The position numbers were made by a program, and so were the translations under genes. Shown here piece by piece: positions 16,153 to 24,500 of a DNA stretch of 64,000 bases (its first letter is position 1; every line of letters begins with the position of its first letter). The notes beneath the pieces were generated by a model. That model did no database searches. It was not told where the DNA came from and saw only the letters and a program-made list of their open reading frames with translations. The stretch comes from Anaerolineae bacterium (lineage in GTDB: Bacteria; Chloroflexota; Anaerolineae; Anaerolineales; Villigracilaceae), in the NCBI GenBank assembly GCA_022013685.1, contig JAKLPV010000226.1:1-64000 (forward strand), written 5' to 3'.

Positions 16153-16984
16153 TTCCAGAGAGTTCCCGCACTTTGGCGGGGATATCCGGGGCGGTGACGA
16201 GGGCTTCGCCGACCAGGATGGCGTCGATGTTCGCTTTTTGCAGGCGGGAAACATCGTCCGCGCTGAAGATGCCGCTTTCGGCGACAACGCTGATCCCGGC
16301 CGGAATCATTGGGCGCAGGCGCTCGGTGGTTGCGAGCGAGACTTCAAAGCTGGCCAGGTTGCGGTTGTTGATGCCGATTAAACGGATCCCGTTGATTCTC
16401 AGGGCGCGCTCGGTTTCGGCTTCGTCATGAACTTCGACCAGGGCGGTCAGTCCGAGGCTGAGGGCGCACTCGTGCAGGGCGGCGAAGTGGGCATCGTCGG
16501 TCAGGGCGGCGGCGATCAGCAGGATGGCGTCCGCGCCGTTGGCGCGCGCTTCATAAATTTGGGATTCGTCGATGATGAAATCTTTGCGAAGTAAAGGCGG
16601 TATCAGGTGCGGGGTGTCAGGTGTCAGGCTGCGGGCGCGCAGTTCTCGAAGGGTGGTCAGGTTGCCCTGGAAGAATTTTTCGTCGGTCAGGACACTGATT
16701 GCGGCGGCGCCGTTTTGGGTGTAGATCTCCGCCACCTGGAACAGGTCGAGGTGCGGGGCAAGAATTCCTTTGGAGGGGCTGGCGCGCTTCAGTTCAGCGA
16801 TCAAGGCCGGCCCCACCCCCGGCCCCTCCCCTGCAAGGAGAGGGGGGTTCCGGCGGCGCGAAACTGCGGCGAGGAAATCTCTGGGCGCAGGGGCGGATTC
16901 CGCGGCGCGGCGCAAAGCCGGGGCGTCGAGCGCCGCGATTTCCAGCCGTTTTTGGTCGAGGATGGTTTCGAGAATATTTTTCAC
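16136..16984 (-). CDS. trpC: Indole-3-glycerol-phosphate synthase with two repeat-derived insertions
   Basis: A TIM-barrel enzyme of the trp pathway, 282 aa from the GTG at 16984 ('KNILETILDQKRLEI'). The frame stays open to 17074, but that stretch is repeat DNA. Core motifs are 'ALIAELKRASPSKG', 'LLRKDFIIDESQIYEARANGADAILLI', 'IGINNRNLASFEV' and 'VVAESGIFS'. Compared with the family, two extra blocks are visible: NPPLLAGEGPGVGP before 'ALIAELK' (about residues 46-59) and SLTPDTPHLI before 'PPLLRKDF' (about 119-128). Both are encoded by dispersed DNA repeats. The C-terminal MMNAE also comes from a repeat. Confidence 0.93.
   Translation of the reverse strand: MKNILETILDQKRLEIAALDAPALRRAAESAPAPRDFLAAVSRRRNPPLLAGEGPGVGPALIAELKRASPSKGILAPHLDLFQVAEIYTQNGAAAISVLTDEKFFQGNLTTLRELRARSLTPDTPHLIPPLLRKDFIIDESQIYEARANGADAILLIAAALTDDAHFAALHECALSLGLTALVEVHDEAETERALRINGIRLIGINNRNLASFEVSLATTERLRPMIPAGISVVAESGIFSADDVSRLQKANIDAILVGEALVTAPDIPAKVRELSGMMNAE
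16601..16628. repeat. Repeat family D inside trpC
   Basis: A 28-nt unit (TATCAGGTGCGGGG then TGTCAGGTGTCAGG on the plus strand) encodes LTPDTPHLI on the minus strand. It matches 25 of 28 bases of the unit at 25455-25482 inside the coxS-coxL gene, read in the same frame there. Confidence 0.8.
16809..16848. repeat. Repeat family L inside trpC
   Basis: A GC-rich unit with CCCCACCCCCGGCCCCTCCC and then CTGCAAGGAGAGGGG. CCCCTCCCCT faces AGGAGAGGGG as an imperfect inverted repeat. It encodes PPLLAGEGPGVG on the minus strand, a segment foreign to TrpC. Confidence 0.65.
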
Positions 16985-17054
16985 AACGGACTCTTTCGCG
17001 GAATCACGGACGGTTGGCAACGGACTTTGTAACGGAATCACGGACGAAAACGGA
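16985..17054. repeat. Direct repeats in the trpD-trpC spacer
   Basis: GGAATCACGGAC occurs twice (around 16999 and 17034), with related CGGACTTT/CGGATTAC units. A similar GCGGATT...GCGGATT motif recurs near 39350-39378. No gene is evident. Confidence 0.5.
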
Positions 17055-18086
17055 TTACGCGGATGGTTGCGCAAAGGACTGGCTGAATTTGACCAGCGTC
17101 TCGAGCTTGGAGAGGGCCGCGCCGCTGTCGATAGCGTGGATAGATTCGGCCAAGGCGGCTTTGAAGTCGCCGGTCTCAGCCGAAAGGGTGGCGGCGGCGT
17201 TCAGCAGGACGGCATCGCGGCGCGCGCCGGATAGTTTTCCGCTGAACATATCGCGCATCATGAGGGCGGATTCATCGGGCGCTCCGCCGCGCAGGTCGGC
17301 GACGGTGGTTCGGGCAAAGCCATAATCGAGCGGGTCAAGATCGTAGGTGCGGACAGCGCCATCTTGCAGGTGGCTGACGCGGTTAACGCCGACTGGGCTG
17401 AGCTCGTCCGTGCCGCCTGCGCCGTGGATGACGAGCGCGGCGCGCGAGCCGAGTTCGTTGAGAACGTGGGCAAGCGGTTCGGTCAGGGCGGGGGCGTAGA
17501 CGCCGGTTAGCTGGATCTCGGCTCCGGCCGGGTTGGTGAGCGGGCCAAGCAGGTTGAAAATGGTGCGCTGGCCGATTTCCTTGCGCGGGCCGACAGCGTG
17601 TTTCATGGCCGGGTGGAATTTGGGCGCGAACATGAAGCCAATGCCGATCTCGTCGATGGCCTGGCCGACCTGTTCGGATGTCAGGTCGAGATTGACGCCG
17701 AGCGCAGCCAGCACATCCGCGCTGCCGCATTGGGACGAGGCGGCGCGGTTGCCGTGCTTGGCGACACGCCGGCCAGTACCCGCCAGGACAAAAGCTGCGG
17801 CAGTCGAGATGTTGAAGGTGTGGGCGCCATCACCGCCAGTGCCGACGATATCGTAGACGGGGGTCGTGCGGTCGCTGACCGGCACTTTGACGGCCACAGC
17901 CCGCATGGCGCGTACCGAGCCAGTGATCTCTTCGACCGTTTCACCTTTCATGCGCAGGGCGACGAGATAAGCCCCGATCTGGGCCGGGGTGGCCTGGCCG
18001 GTCATGATGATGGTCATGGCCTGTTCGGCTTCGTCGGCGGTCAGGTGGGTCGTGTTGATGGCTTTGGCGATATAAGGTTTGAGCAT
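17055..18086 (-). CDS. trpD: Anthranilate phosphoribosyltransferase
   Basis: A 343-aa enzyme that transfers phosphoribose from PRPP to anthranilate. The PRPP loop is 'DIVGTGGDGAHTFNIST', with 'VAKHGNRAASSQCGSADVLAALG' and 'IGFMFAPKFHPAMKHAVGPRKEIGQRTIFN' following. These are full family motifs and the length is normal. It is separate from trpG, not fused. It lies in the operon between trpG and trpC. Confidence 0.97.
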   Translation of the reverse strand: MLKPYIAKAINTTHLTADEAEQAMTIIMTGQATPAQIGAYLVALRMKGETVEEITGSVRAMRAVAVKVPVSDRTTPVYDIVGTGGDGAHTFNISTAAAFVLAGTGRRVAKHGNRAASSQCGSADVLAALGVNLDLTSEQVGQAIDEIGIGFMFAPKFHPAMKHAVGPRKEIGQRTIFNLLGPLTNPAGAEIQLTGVYAPALTEPLAHVLNELGSRAALVIHGAGGTDELSPVGVNRVSHLQDGAVRTYDLDPLDYGFARTTVADLRGGAPDESALMMRDMFSGKLSGARRDAVLLNAAATLSAETGDFKAALAESIHAIDSGAALSKLETLVKFSQSFAQPSA

Positions 18087-18100
18087 GGGAAACTCCTATT

Positions 18101-18200
18101 TGGAGACGAAAGACGAAAGACGAAAGACCAATGATTAATGACGAATGACGAATGACGAAGGTTGGCTCTTCGGTCCTTGGTCTTTGGTCCTTCGTCGCCA
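18101..18200. repeat. Hairpin repeat in the trpG-trpD spacer
   Basis: GACGAAA units (three in tandem from 18103) and AATGACG units on the left face TTGGTCTTTGGTCCTTCGTC on the right as an imperfect inverted repeat. It fills the 115-bp spacer within the operon transcript. Confidence 0.65.
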
Positions 18201-18201
18201 C

Positions 18202-18765
18202 TCAAAGGTTTAAGAAGTTTTGCAAGATTTGCTTGCCGTGCTGGGTCAGGATCGACTCTGGGTGGAACTGGACACCGTAGGTCTGGGCGGTTTTATGTTT
18301 CAGACCCATGATCTCGCCTTCGGATGTGAAGGCTGTCACTTCCAGTTCGGCCGGGACGGGCGATTCGACGATCAGCGAGTGGTAGCGGGTGGCTTCAAAC
18401 GGGCTGGGGATGCCGCTGAACAGTCCCTGGCCGTAGTGGTGGACGCGCGAGGTTTTGCCGTGCATCAGGCGCGGGGCGCGCGAGACTTTTCCGCCGTAGA
18501 CTGCGCCCAGGCACTGGTGGCCGAGACAAACGCCCAGGACGGGGATCTGACCGGTGAAATGGCGCATGGCCTCAGCCGAGATGCCGCCGTCCGCGATCGG
18601 CTGGCCGGGGCCGGGAGAAATGACCAGGTGCGAGGGTTTGAGCGCGATCAACTCGTCTAGCGTGATCTGGTCGTTGCGGAAGACGCGAATGTCCGCGCCG
18701 AGTTCGCCAAAATATTGGACGAGGTTATAAGTAAAGGAGTCGTAGTTATCGATAAGGATGAGCAT
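18202..18765 (-). CDS. trpG: Anthranilate synthase component II (glutamine amidotransferase)
   Basis: A 187-aa class I amidotransferase that supplies ammonia to TrpE. The nucleophile Cys is in '[15 protein letters not shown]' (about residue 79). The catalytic His-Glu pair is in '[15 protein letters not shown]'. The N-terminal '[20 protein letters not shown]' is typical. In some bacteria the same subunit also serves PabB, and no separate pabA is seen here. It lies between trpE and trpD. Confidence 0.97.
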   Translation of the reverse strand: MLILIDNYDSFTYNLVQYFGELGADIRVFRNDQITLDELIALKPSHLVISPGPGQPIADGGISAEAMRHFTGQIPVLGVCLGHQCLGAVYGGKVSRAPRLMHGKTSRVHHYGQGLFSGIPSPFEATRYHSLIVESPVPAELEVTAFTSEGEIMGLKHKTAQTYGVQFHPESILTQHGKQILQNFLNL

Positions 18766-18789
18766 AAGGAAAACCTTTCTAAAAACACA

Positions 18790-18897
18790 ATGCAGAATGA
18801 TGACACTTGCACCGCGCTGCGGATGCAGTGCAGGTGATGCAGAATGATGAATGAAGAGCGGTTTTTATTCTGCATTCATCATTCTGACTTCTTCATT
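18790..18897. repeat. Family F hairpin repeat in the trpE-trpG spacer
   Basis: Two AATGCAGAATGATGA-type units and an inverted pair AGAATGATGAATG/CATTCATCATTCT occupy the 130-bp gap between trpE and trpG. Confidence 0.7.
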
Positions 18898-20356
18898 ATC
18901 TTTTCTCCGCCATTTCTACAGCTTTCAAAACGGCGCGAGCTTTGTTGAGCGTTTCTTCATATTCCCTGGTCGGGTCAGAGTCGGCAACGATGCCCGCCCC
19001 GGCCTGGACACTAACCGTTTCGCCGTGGCCGACCAGGGTGCGGATGGCGATGCAGGTGTCCATGTTGCCATCGAAGGAGAAGTAGCCGATCGCTCCGGCG
19101 TAGGGGCCGCGCGCGTCCGGCTCGAGCTCGGCGATGATCTCCATTGCGCGGACTTTGGGCGCGCCGGAAACTGTCCCGGCCGGGAAGGTGGCGCGCACCA
19201 GATCAAAGGCGTTCAGTTCTGGCCGCAGCGTGCCCTCGGCGTGCGAGACGATGTGCATCACGTGCGAATAGCGCTCGATGGTGAAAAACTCGGGCACTTT
19301 GACCGTGCCAAACTCGCAGACCCGGCCCAGATCGTTGCGGCCCAGGTCGACCAGCATCAGGTGTTCGGCGCGCTCCTTGGGGTCGGCCAGCAGATCGACG
19401 GCCAGGGCTTCGTCCGAAGCGATGTCTGTGCCGCGCGGGCGCGTTCCGGCGATCGGACGCAGGCTGGCTTTGCGGCCCTCGAGCCGCACAAAGATCTCAG
19501 GCGAAGCGCCGACGATGTAGAACGGTTCGCCGTCCAAGTCGCCGAAGTCGAAAAAGTACATGTAGGGTGAGGGGTTGAGCCGGCGCAGGGCGCGGTAGAT
19601 GTTGAACGGGTCGCCGTGGGCCGGGCGCGAAAGGCGCTGCGAGAGCACGACCTGGAAAATATCGCCAGCCGTGATGTGCTCTTTTCCGGCCAGCACTGCC
19701 TGTTCGTACTCGGCCTGGGTCCGGTTCGAGGCCACTTCAACGGTAGCCGCTGCGGGTGAGTCCGCTGCGCGCGGGAGCGGCGTGGGAGCGAGCAAACGCG
19801 CTTCAATGGCGTCCAGCTTGCGGTTGGCAGCTTCCACATTTCCATCGAAGGCATAGGTGATGATATCGAGGCTGTGACGGGCGTGGTCGAAGGCGATCAG
19901 GGTGTCGGCCAGCAGGAAAACCGATTCAGGTAGTTTCCCGCTTTGCAGGTGCTTTTGCAGGCGCGGCTCAAAGTAGCGGATGGTTTCATAGCCGAGGTAG
20001 CCGACCAGCCCGCCGATAAAGCGCGGCATGCCTTCGGGCAGTTTGGGGGTAAACCCGTCGAGCTGGGATTGCAGGTAATGAAGCGGATCCTGCCCCTCGG
20101 GGATTTGGAAGTGCTCGACGGAAGTTGCCGAGCGGCGTTCCACGCTCTGGCCTGTGATGCGGTACTCATAGCGTGGTTCCAGGCCGATAAAGGAGTAGCG
20201 GGCGATGCGTTCGCCGCCTTCGACCGATTCGAGCAGGAAGGATGGGCCGCTGCCGCGCACTTTGAGATAGACGCTGGCCGGGGTATCGAGGTCGGCCGGC
20301 AGGTGGCGGACGATGGGGGCAATGCTGGTGCTGGTTTGGATCAGTTCAGTAACCAT
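18896..20356 (-). CDS. trpE: Anthranilate synthase component I
   Basis: A 486-aa chorismate-utilising enzyme. Conserved motifs are 'GDIFQVVLSQRLSRP', 'ASPEIFVRLEGRKASLRPIAGTRPRG', 'MLVDLGRNDLGRVCEFG' and 'GTVSGAPKVRAMEIIAELEP'. The C-terminal 'RTLVGHGETVSVQAGAGIV' completes the fold. The start lies 3 bp after the trpS stop codon, so trpS and trpE are tightly coupled. It should be feedback-inhibited by tryptophan, as is general for the family. Expression is under the upstream T-box. Confidence 0.97.
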   Translation of the reverse strand: MVTELIQTSTSIAPIVRHLPADLDTPASVYLKVRGSGPSFLLESVEGGERIARYSFIGLEPRYEYRITGQSVERRSATSVEHFQIPEGQDPLHYLQSQLDGFTPKLPEGMPRFIGGLVGYLGYETIRYFEPRLQKHLQSGKLPESVFLLADTLIAFDHARHSLDIITYAFDGNVEAANRKLDAIEARLLAPTPLPRAADSPAAATVEVASNRTQAEYEQAVLAGKEHITAGDIFQVVLSQRLSRPAHGDPFNIYRALRRLNPSPYMYFFDFGDLDGEPFYIVGASPEIFVRLEGRKASLRPIAGTRPRGTDIASDEALAVDLLADPKERAEHLMLVDLGRNDLGRVCEFGTVKVPEFFTIERYSHVMHIVSHAEGTLRPELNAFDLVRATFPAGTVSGAPKVRAMEIIAELEPDARGPYAGAIGYFSFDGNMDTCIAIRTLVGHGETVSVQAGAGIVADSDPTREYEETLNKARAVLKAVEMAEKR

Positions 20357-20359
20357 AAT

Positions 20360-21409
20360 TTACTCGTTTCCAAAAATATCGATATCGTCTACAAATAAAT
20401 CGAGCGAATAGGATAGGCCGGTGTGGGCGCGCACGATTTCCATCGTCTCTTTGGCTTCGGCCTGCATGCGGCGGATGCCGTCAGCGAGCACATCCTGCGG
20501 GATGGTAGGGTGGGCGATGTAATAGGCGCGTTTCTCGCGGATGGGTTCGAGGAAGCTGTTCAGGGCGCGGGTTAATTTGGCCTTGACTTCCACGTCGCCG
20601 ACTTTGCCGGCCCGGTAGCGTTCCTTCAGCTCGGCGACTTCGTCTTTATCGGGGTTGAAGGCCTCGTGATAATCGAAAACCGGGTTGCCCTCAACCGTGC
20701 CGGGGTCTGTGGCGCGCAGGCGTTTCGGGTCGGTGTACATGCCCTTGACCTTGAACTCGACCGTCGCGGCGTCATCGGACAGGAAGATGGCATTTCCAAG
20801 CGATTTGCTCATCTTGTTTTTGCCGTCCGTGCCGATCAGGGTCGGCACATCGCCGACGATCTCTTCCGGTTCGGGGAAGACCTCGCCATACAGGTTGTTG
20901 AAGCGGCGCGCCATTTCGCGGGCCAGCTCAACATGGGCCTGGTTGTCCTTGCCGACCGGCACTGCCTGGGCGCGCGGCAGCAGGATATCGACGGCTTGCA
21001 GCACCGGGTAGCCGAGCAGGCCAAAGGGCATTGTCTCGAGATTGGCGTCGCGGGCCATATCCTTGAGCGAAGGCAGCCGTTCCAGGCGCGGGACGGTCAC
21101 CAGCATCTCGAAGAGCAGGTTGAGTTCGTAGGTTTCAGGGATGGCCGACTGGACGAAGATGGTGCTGATCTCCGGGTCGATGCCGACCGCCAGGTAATCG
21201 AGCACGATCTCGCGGATGAAGAGCGGTATCTGCCCGATGTGGGCGCGCTCGGGGCGGGTGGTCAGGGTGTGCAGGTCGGCAATGATGAAGAATGATTCGT
21301 ACTGGTGCTGCAGTCTGACGCGGTTTGCGAGCGAACCAACATAGTGACCGAGATGCAGTTTGCCTGTCGGGCGGTCGCCGGTCAGCAGGCGGGGTTTGGA
21401 TGAATGCAT
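20360..21409 (-). CDS. trpS: Tryptophanyl-tRNA synthetase
   Basis: A 349-aa class I aminoacyl-tRNA synthetase. The HIGH-type motif is 'TGDRPTGKLHLGHYVGS' and the KMSKS motif is 'NKMSKSLGNAIFLS'. I chose the ATG at 21409 because AAGGAG stands 9 nt upstream; the open frame to 21478 runs through repeat DNA. It is the first gene of the trp operon and directly follows a T-box leader with a Trp specifier, so low charged tRNA-Trp should raise both the synthetase and the biosynthetic enzymes. Confidence 0.97.
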   Translation of the reverse strand: MHSSKPRLLTGDRPTGKLHLGHYVGSLANRVRLQHQYESFFIIADLHTLTTRPERAHIGQIPLFIREIVLDYLAVGIDPEISTIFVQSAIPETYELNLLFEMLVTVPRLERLPSLKDMARDANLETMPFGLLGYPVLQAVDILLPRAQAVPVGKDNQAHVELAREMARRFNNLYGEVFPEPEEIVGDVPTLIGTDGKNKMSKSLGNAIFLSDDAATVEFKVKGMYTDPKRLRATDPGTVEGNPVFDYHEAFNPDKDEVAELKERYRAGKVGDVEVKAKLTRALNSFLEPIREKRAYYIAHPTIPQDVLADGIRRMQAEAKETMEIVRAHTGLSYSLDLFVDDIDIFGNE

Positions 21410-21461
21410 AAGGGTTTTCTCCTTCTTTGGCGGTTCTGACGATCTGAGTTTTTTCTCTCGT

Positions 21462-21530
21462 TTGGCCCGCCCGGACATGAATGTCCGGGCTATTTTGCGA
21501 AGCCGCCTGAAGGCGGCTGGGACTAAGCCT
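21462..21530. repeat. Double-hairpin repeat between the T-box and trpS
   Basis: Two palindromes: GCCCGGACAT-GA-ATGTCCGGGC (21469-21490) and AGCCGCCT-GA-AGGCGGCT (21501-21518). They lie after the T-box terminator and before the trpS ribosome binding site, so only read-through transcripts contain them. Confidence 0.75.
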
Positions 21531-21540
21531 TAACAAAATA

Positions 21541-21873
21541 GTCCCCTTCGTCCGTTGGGACGAGAGGGGACTCCCGTGGTACCACCCAAATTACGCTTGC
21601 GCTTATCCCGCTGTTCGGGGCTTAAGAAAAAATCCCTGTGATGATGCACAGGGATTAAAGGCCAGCGTCACTTTTTTCGGGTACGGCCTCGATCGGCTTA
21701 TACCCTCACCCTGTAACGGGAGTTCCCGGATTGGACTAATCGTTGCCTTTCGTCCGCTCAACTCGGTGGGCCATTCGGTTCCTGCGCTTTTACCGGATTC
21801 ACACCAACCACCGGCTCTCTGAAAATCGCTTTGAAACCTACTCGTCCACGTCTTTGTTTTTGTTTGTTAAGTT
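21541..21873 (-). promoter_or_regulatory. T-box riboswitch, tryptophan specifier, upstream of trpS
   Basis: On the minus strand the leader holds a Stem I with the AGAGAGCCGGTGG...TTGGTGTGAA apical region. The specifier triplet UGG (21771-21773) stands in the context CCGAA-UGG-CCC. The T-box core GGGTGGTACCACGG lies at 21574-21587. The competing terminator GTCCCCTCTCGTCC-CAAC-GGACGAAGGGGAC lies at 21541-21571 and is followed by TATTTT. UGG is the only Trp codon and matches the downstream trpS-trpE genes. An extra hairpin with a U-run lies at 21625-21656. Confidence 0.96.
21625..21656 (-). terminator. Terminator-like hairpin inside the T-box leader (Stem III position)
   Basis: Ten-base arms AATCCCTGTG/CACAGGGATT with a 6-nt loop, then TTTTTTC on the minus strand. 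It sits between Stem I and the antiterminator, where T-boxes carry Stem III, but it also has the form of an intrinsic terminator. Confidence 0.55.
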
Positions 21874-21879
21874 GGCGTG

Positions 21880-21907
21880 ATTATATGCCTTAGGATGGAT
21901 TTGTCAA
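21880..21907 (-). promoter_or_regulatory. Consensus sigma-70-type promoter of the trp operon
   Basis: On the minus strand TTGACA (21902-21907), a 16-bp spacer and TATAAT (21880-21885). This is a perfect match at both boxes. The predicted start, near 21873, begins the T-box leader. Confidence 0.88.
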
Positions 21908-21949
21908 GACAAAAATCTGATTTCCGTTGGTGTTTATCGATCTTTTATC

Positions 21950-21985
21950 AAAAAAGAACTGCCCCATGCAGTATGGAGCAGTTCT
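21950..21985 (-). terminator. Terminator of the flotillin-like gene
   Basis: AGAACTGCTCCAT/ATGGGGCAGTTCT arms around a 5-nt loop, followed by TTTTTG on the minus strand, about 23 bp after the stop codon at 22008. It insulates the trp promoter just downstream. Confidence 0.85.
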
Positions 21986-22007
21986 CAACAGATTTACCGA
22001 GATTGAT

Positions 22008-24269
22008 TTAGGCTTTTCTGTCTTCCAGAGCCTCGGCGGTTTCTTCTAATGCAACTGTGGCCACCACGGCCTGCGGCTCATCGACATCCACCACAGCCTT
22101 GCCTTTTTTCTTGCCGTCACCCAGGTCGATGCCGAACAGTTTCAGAATCGGCACGATAGGCAGGTCTCCCACGACCCGGAAGTTGGCATCCTGGCGCAGT
22201 TGGTCGAGGCTGCTGGTCAGATCTTCCTTGCCGGCAAGAACCGGGGTCAGGCGATCGACCATGTCACTGACTTTCAGGCTGGAAAAAACGCGCGGATTGA
22301 CATCGGCCATGACCTGTTGGATGTAAGGGCTCAAACCGTGCAGGTTCTCGCGCATCCAGTGGATGGTTGAGTTTTCGGCCTCGTCCCCGGTCGTCTCGCC
22401 GCTTCCGTTCGTTCCATTGGTGTTGAGAATGCGTCCGATCAGCGGCACTTCCTCGCCCAACAGGTTGATGCTTTGCGAGAAACTCATCAGGTCGGTGATG
22501 ATTTTCCCGGTTTGACCACCATTGCCGTAGATGTGAACCTTGACGCCCGGCGCCATTGCCATGAAGGCTTCCTTGTAGGCTTCGACTTGCAAGGTGGCAA
22601 GTCGTTCGCGGTGAGCGTGTTCAAGTTTCATCTTTTCCAGTTCAACGAGAACGGGAGCTTTTTCGTACAGATCGACCAGTTTTTGCTGGGCGTTGATCTC
22701 GACTTCTTTCAGGCGTTGGACGCGATCCGCTTCCACCTCGGCCTGGGCGCGGGCGACTTCGGCCTGGGCCAGACCCTCGGAGCGATTGACCGCCACTTGT
22801 TGCTCGGCGACCTGCACACGGGCGGCATCCACTTCGGCTTCGGCCAGACCCTGTGCGGCAGATTCGGCGCGAGTGGCCTCAGCCCGGATTTTGGCGGCCT
22901 TGGCGCGTTTCTCGGTGGCGGTCGCTTCGGCTTCGGCCTTGACCAGTTCGGCCTTGGTCTGGGCTTCGGTGCGCATCTGCAGGGCGCGGGCTTCCGCTTC
23001 GGCTTCAACCTTCATCGATTCGCCCAGTTTGTTGGCGTCGACCAGTGCAATTTCCTTGGCGCGTTCGGCGGCAGCCAGTTCTTCAGCGCGCAGGCGTTCG
23101 GCTTCAGCCTGTGTACGTTCGGCAGCGCGCTCGATCTGGCGGATCTGTTCCATCGCCATGCGCTCGGCCTCGGCTTTGGTTTCGGCCAGTTTGATGGCCG
23201 CATTTTTCTGTTGTTCGATAGCGCGCAGTTCGGCATCGCGTTCTTTCTTGATGCGCGCCAGCATGGCTTCCTTCTCCGCTTCAGCCTGCCCGAGGGTCTG
23301 GCCGAGTTGCACCTTGGCGATATCGGTCTCGTGCGCGGCGGTCGCAGCAGATTTTGCCAGCTCCAGTTGCTTGACTTCCAGTTCATGGCGGCGGATCGCC
23401 AGGGCCTCCTGCTGCGAAAGGGTGGCGGTTTCCACTTCCTGTTCGGCGTCGAGTCGCTCGGCGGCCAGCTTCTTCTCTGTCGCAGCGCGGATTTCGGCTT
23501 CCGTGCGCTCGCGTCCCTGGTCGTCTTGAAGCTCCTGCACCTGTTCTTTGTTGGTGGCGATGCTGGTCTCTTTCGAGATGCGCGATTCAGCCTGTTCAAC
23601 CAGTTTGTGGTAAGCCATACCTTCCAACTGGGTAATGGTTAGTAAGGCCAGGTCGTAACCGAGTTCAGACAAAATTTGGTTGACCTTTGGAAAGGCGATT
23701 TCAGCCAGCTTCTGGCGGTTGGCAATGATGTCCTGCAGGCCCATCGTGGCCGAAGCGGCAATTAACTCGGCGGTGCCAACCTCGGTAATAGTGTTGATCA
23801 GGCCACCCGTATCAAGACCAACGCGCTGGGCGGCGGTATCCGCTTTTTCAGGGTTGAGTTTGGCAACAGCGTGCGCCCACAACCGAAAGCTGACTTTACT
23901 GTTGTCGAGTGCTTCCACGCCTTCATCGTTGATGCCGCGAATCGGAACGGTGAAGCTGATCGTCTTCAGTTTGATGACCTGAGTCAGGGCGTTCAGCCAG
24001 TAGCGGGATGGACGTTCGGCGCTTTGCCCAAAAACTTTGCGGTCATTCGACATGGCCGCGATGTGCATGCCATTTCCAACCACAACGTGGATTTCATCGG
24101 GTGGCACGATGATTCTGCGGCCAAACCCGAACACGTTGCGGGTACGATCTGCCTGGGTGCGCAGGGCAGAAACGCTCGTATTAAATTCTGCCAGCTGTTG
24201 TTCAGATTTTCGCGGGGAAGATGTGGCCTGATCGGCTTGCTGGGCGTCATTCTTCTGTTTGTTGTCCAT
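22008..24269 (-). CDS. Flotillin-like SPFH-domain protein with long coiled coil
   Basis: A 753-aa protein. After a short polar N-terminus there is an SPFH/band-7-like region (about 45-220; 'IIVPPDEIHVVVGNGMHI', 'FTVPIRGINDEGVEALD'). A very long Ala/Glu/Lys/Arg-rich coiled coil with AEAEAEA-type repeats covers about 225-580. The C-terminal globular part starts with 'EKAPVLVELEKMKLEHAHRE'. It lacks the usual N-terminal membrane hairpin, so membrane attachment would have to be indirect. It probably assembles into large scaffold rings. The start is supported by AAAGGAG 6 nt before the ATG. Monocistronic. Confidence 0.8.
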   Translation of the reverse strand: MDNKQKNDAQQADQATSSPRKSEQQLAEFNTSVSALRTQADRTRNVFGFGRRIIVPPDEIHVVVGNGMHIAAMSNDRKVFGQSAERPSRYWLNALTQVIKLKTISFTVPIRGINDEGVEALDNSKVSFRLWAHAVAKLNPEKADTAAQRVGLDTGGLINTITEVGTAELIAASATMGLQDIIANRQKLAEIAFPKVNQILSELGYDLALLTITQLEGMAYHKLVEQAESRISKETSIATNKEQVQELQDDQGRERTEAEIRAATEKKLAAERLDAEQEVETATLSQQEALAIRRHELEVKQLELAKSAATAAHETDIAKVQLGQTLGQAEAEKEAMLARIKKERDAELRAIEQQKNAAIKLAETKAEAERMAMEQIRQIERAAERTQAEAERLRAEELAAAERAKEIALVDANKLGESMKVEAEAEARALQMRTEAQTKAELVKAEAEATATEKRAKAAKIRAEATRAESAAQGLAEAEVDAARVQVAEQQVAVNRSEGLAQAEVARAQAEVEADRVQRLKEVEINAQQKLVDLYEKAPVLVELEKMKLEHAHRERLATLQVEAYKEAFMAMAPGVKVHIYGNGGQTGKIITDLMSFSQSINLLGEEVPLIGRILNTNGTNGSGETTGDEAENSTIHWMRENLHGLSPYIQQVMADVNPRVFSSLKVSDMVDRLTPVLAGKEDLTSSLDQLRQDANFRVVGDLPIVPILKLFGIDLGDGKKKGKAVVDVDEPQAVVATVALEETAEALEDRKA

Positions 24270-24446
24270 CTCTGCTCCTTTATGTCAAAAAACGGTCAAT
24301 GATCATCGCCACCAATTTGGATGTTAGCGTTGTTTGCGCAGTCTCCTTATGATGCGATTTGTATACACAGATATTCGTAGATTTCAGGGAAAAGTTTCAG
24401 CTCGCGCTATTTTACTTGGTTTGAGATTTTTCTTGCGCAGATTTAA

Positions 24447-24481
24447 TCAAAAAGGGTGACAAGACTTGTGTCTCGTCACCC
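24447..24481 (-). terminator. Terminator of the molybdenum hydroxylase gene
   Basis: GGGTGACGAGAC/GTCTTGTCACCC stem followed on the minus strand by TTTTTGATT, 20 bp after the stop codon at 24501. The rest of the gap to 24269 shows no gene. Confidence 0.85.
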
Positions 24482-24500
24482 TTCTGTTCATTGATTTAAC

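Noticed and set aside
17055-17074. Longer TrpC starting at TTG 17074
   Set aside because: It would overlap trpD and add about 30 residues encoded by GGAATCACGGAC repeats; the GTG at 16984 gives the family N-terminus.
18101-18200. Possible CRISPR-like tandem repeats (GACGAAAGACGAAA)
   Set aside because: Units are only 7-8 nt with no spacers of uniform length; it is a hairpin repeat in an operon spacer.
22473-23642. 389-codon plus-strand frame opposite the flotillin-like gene
   Set aside because: Phe/Gly/Leu-rich repeats mirror the Ala/Glu/Lys coiled-coil codons on the other strand; not an independent gene.
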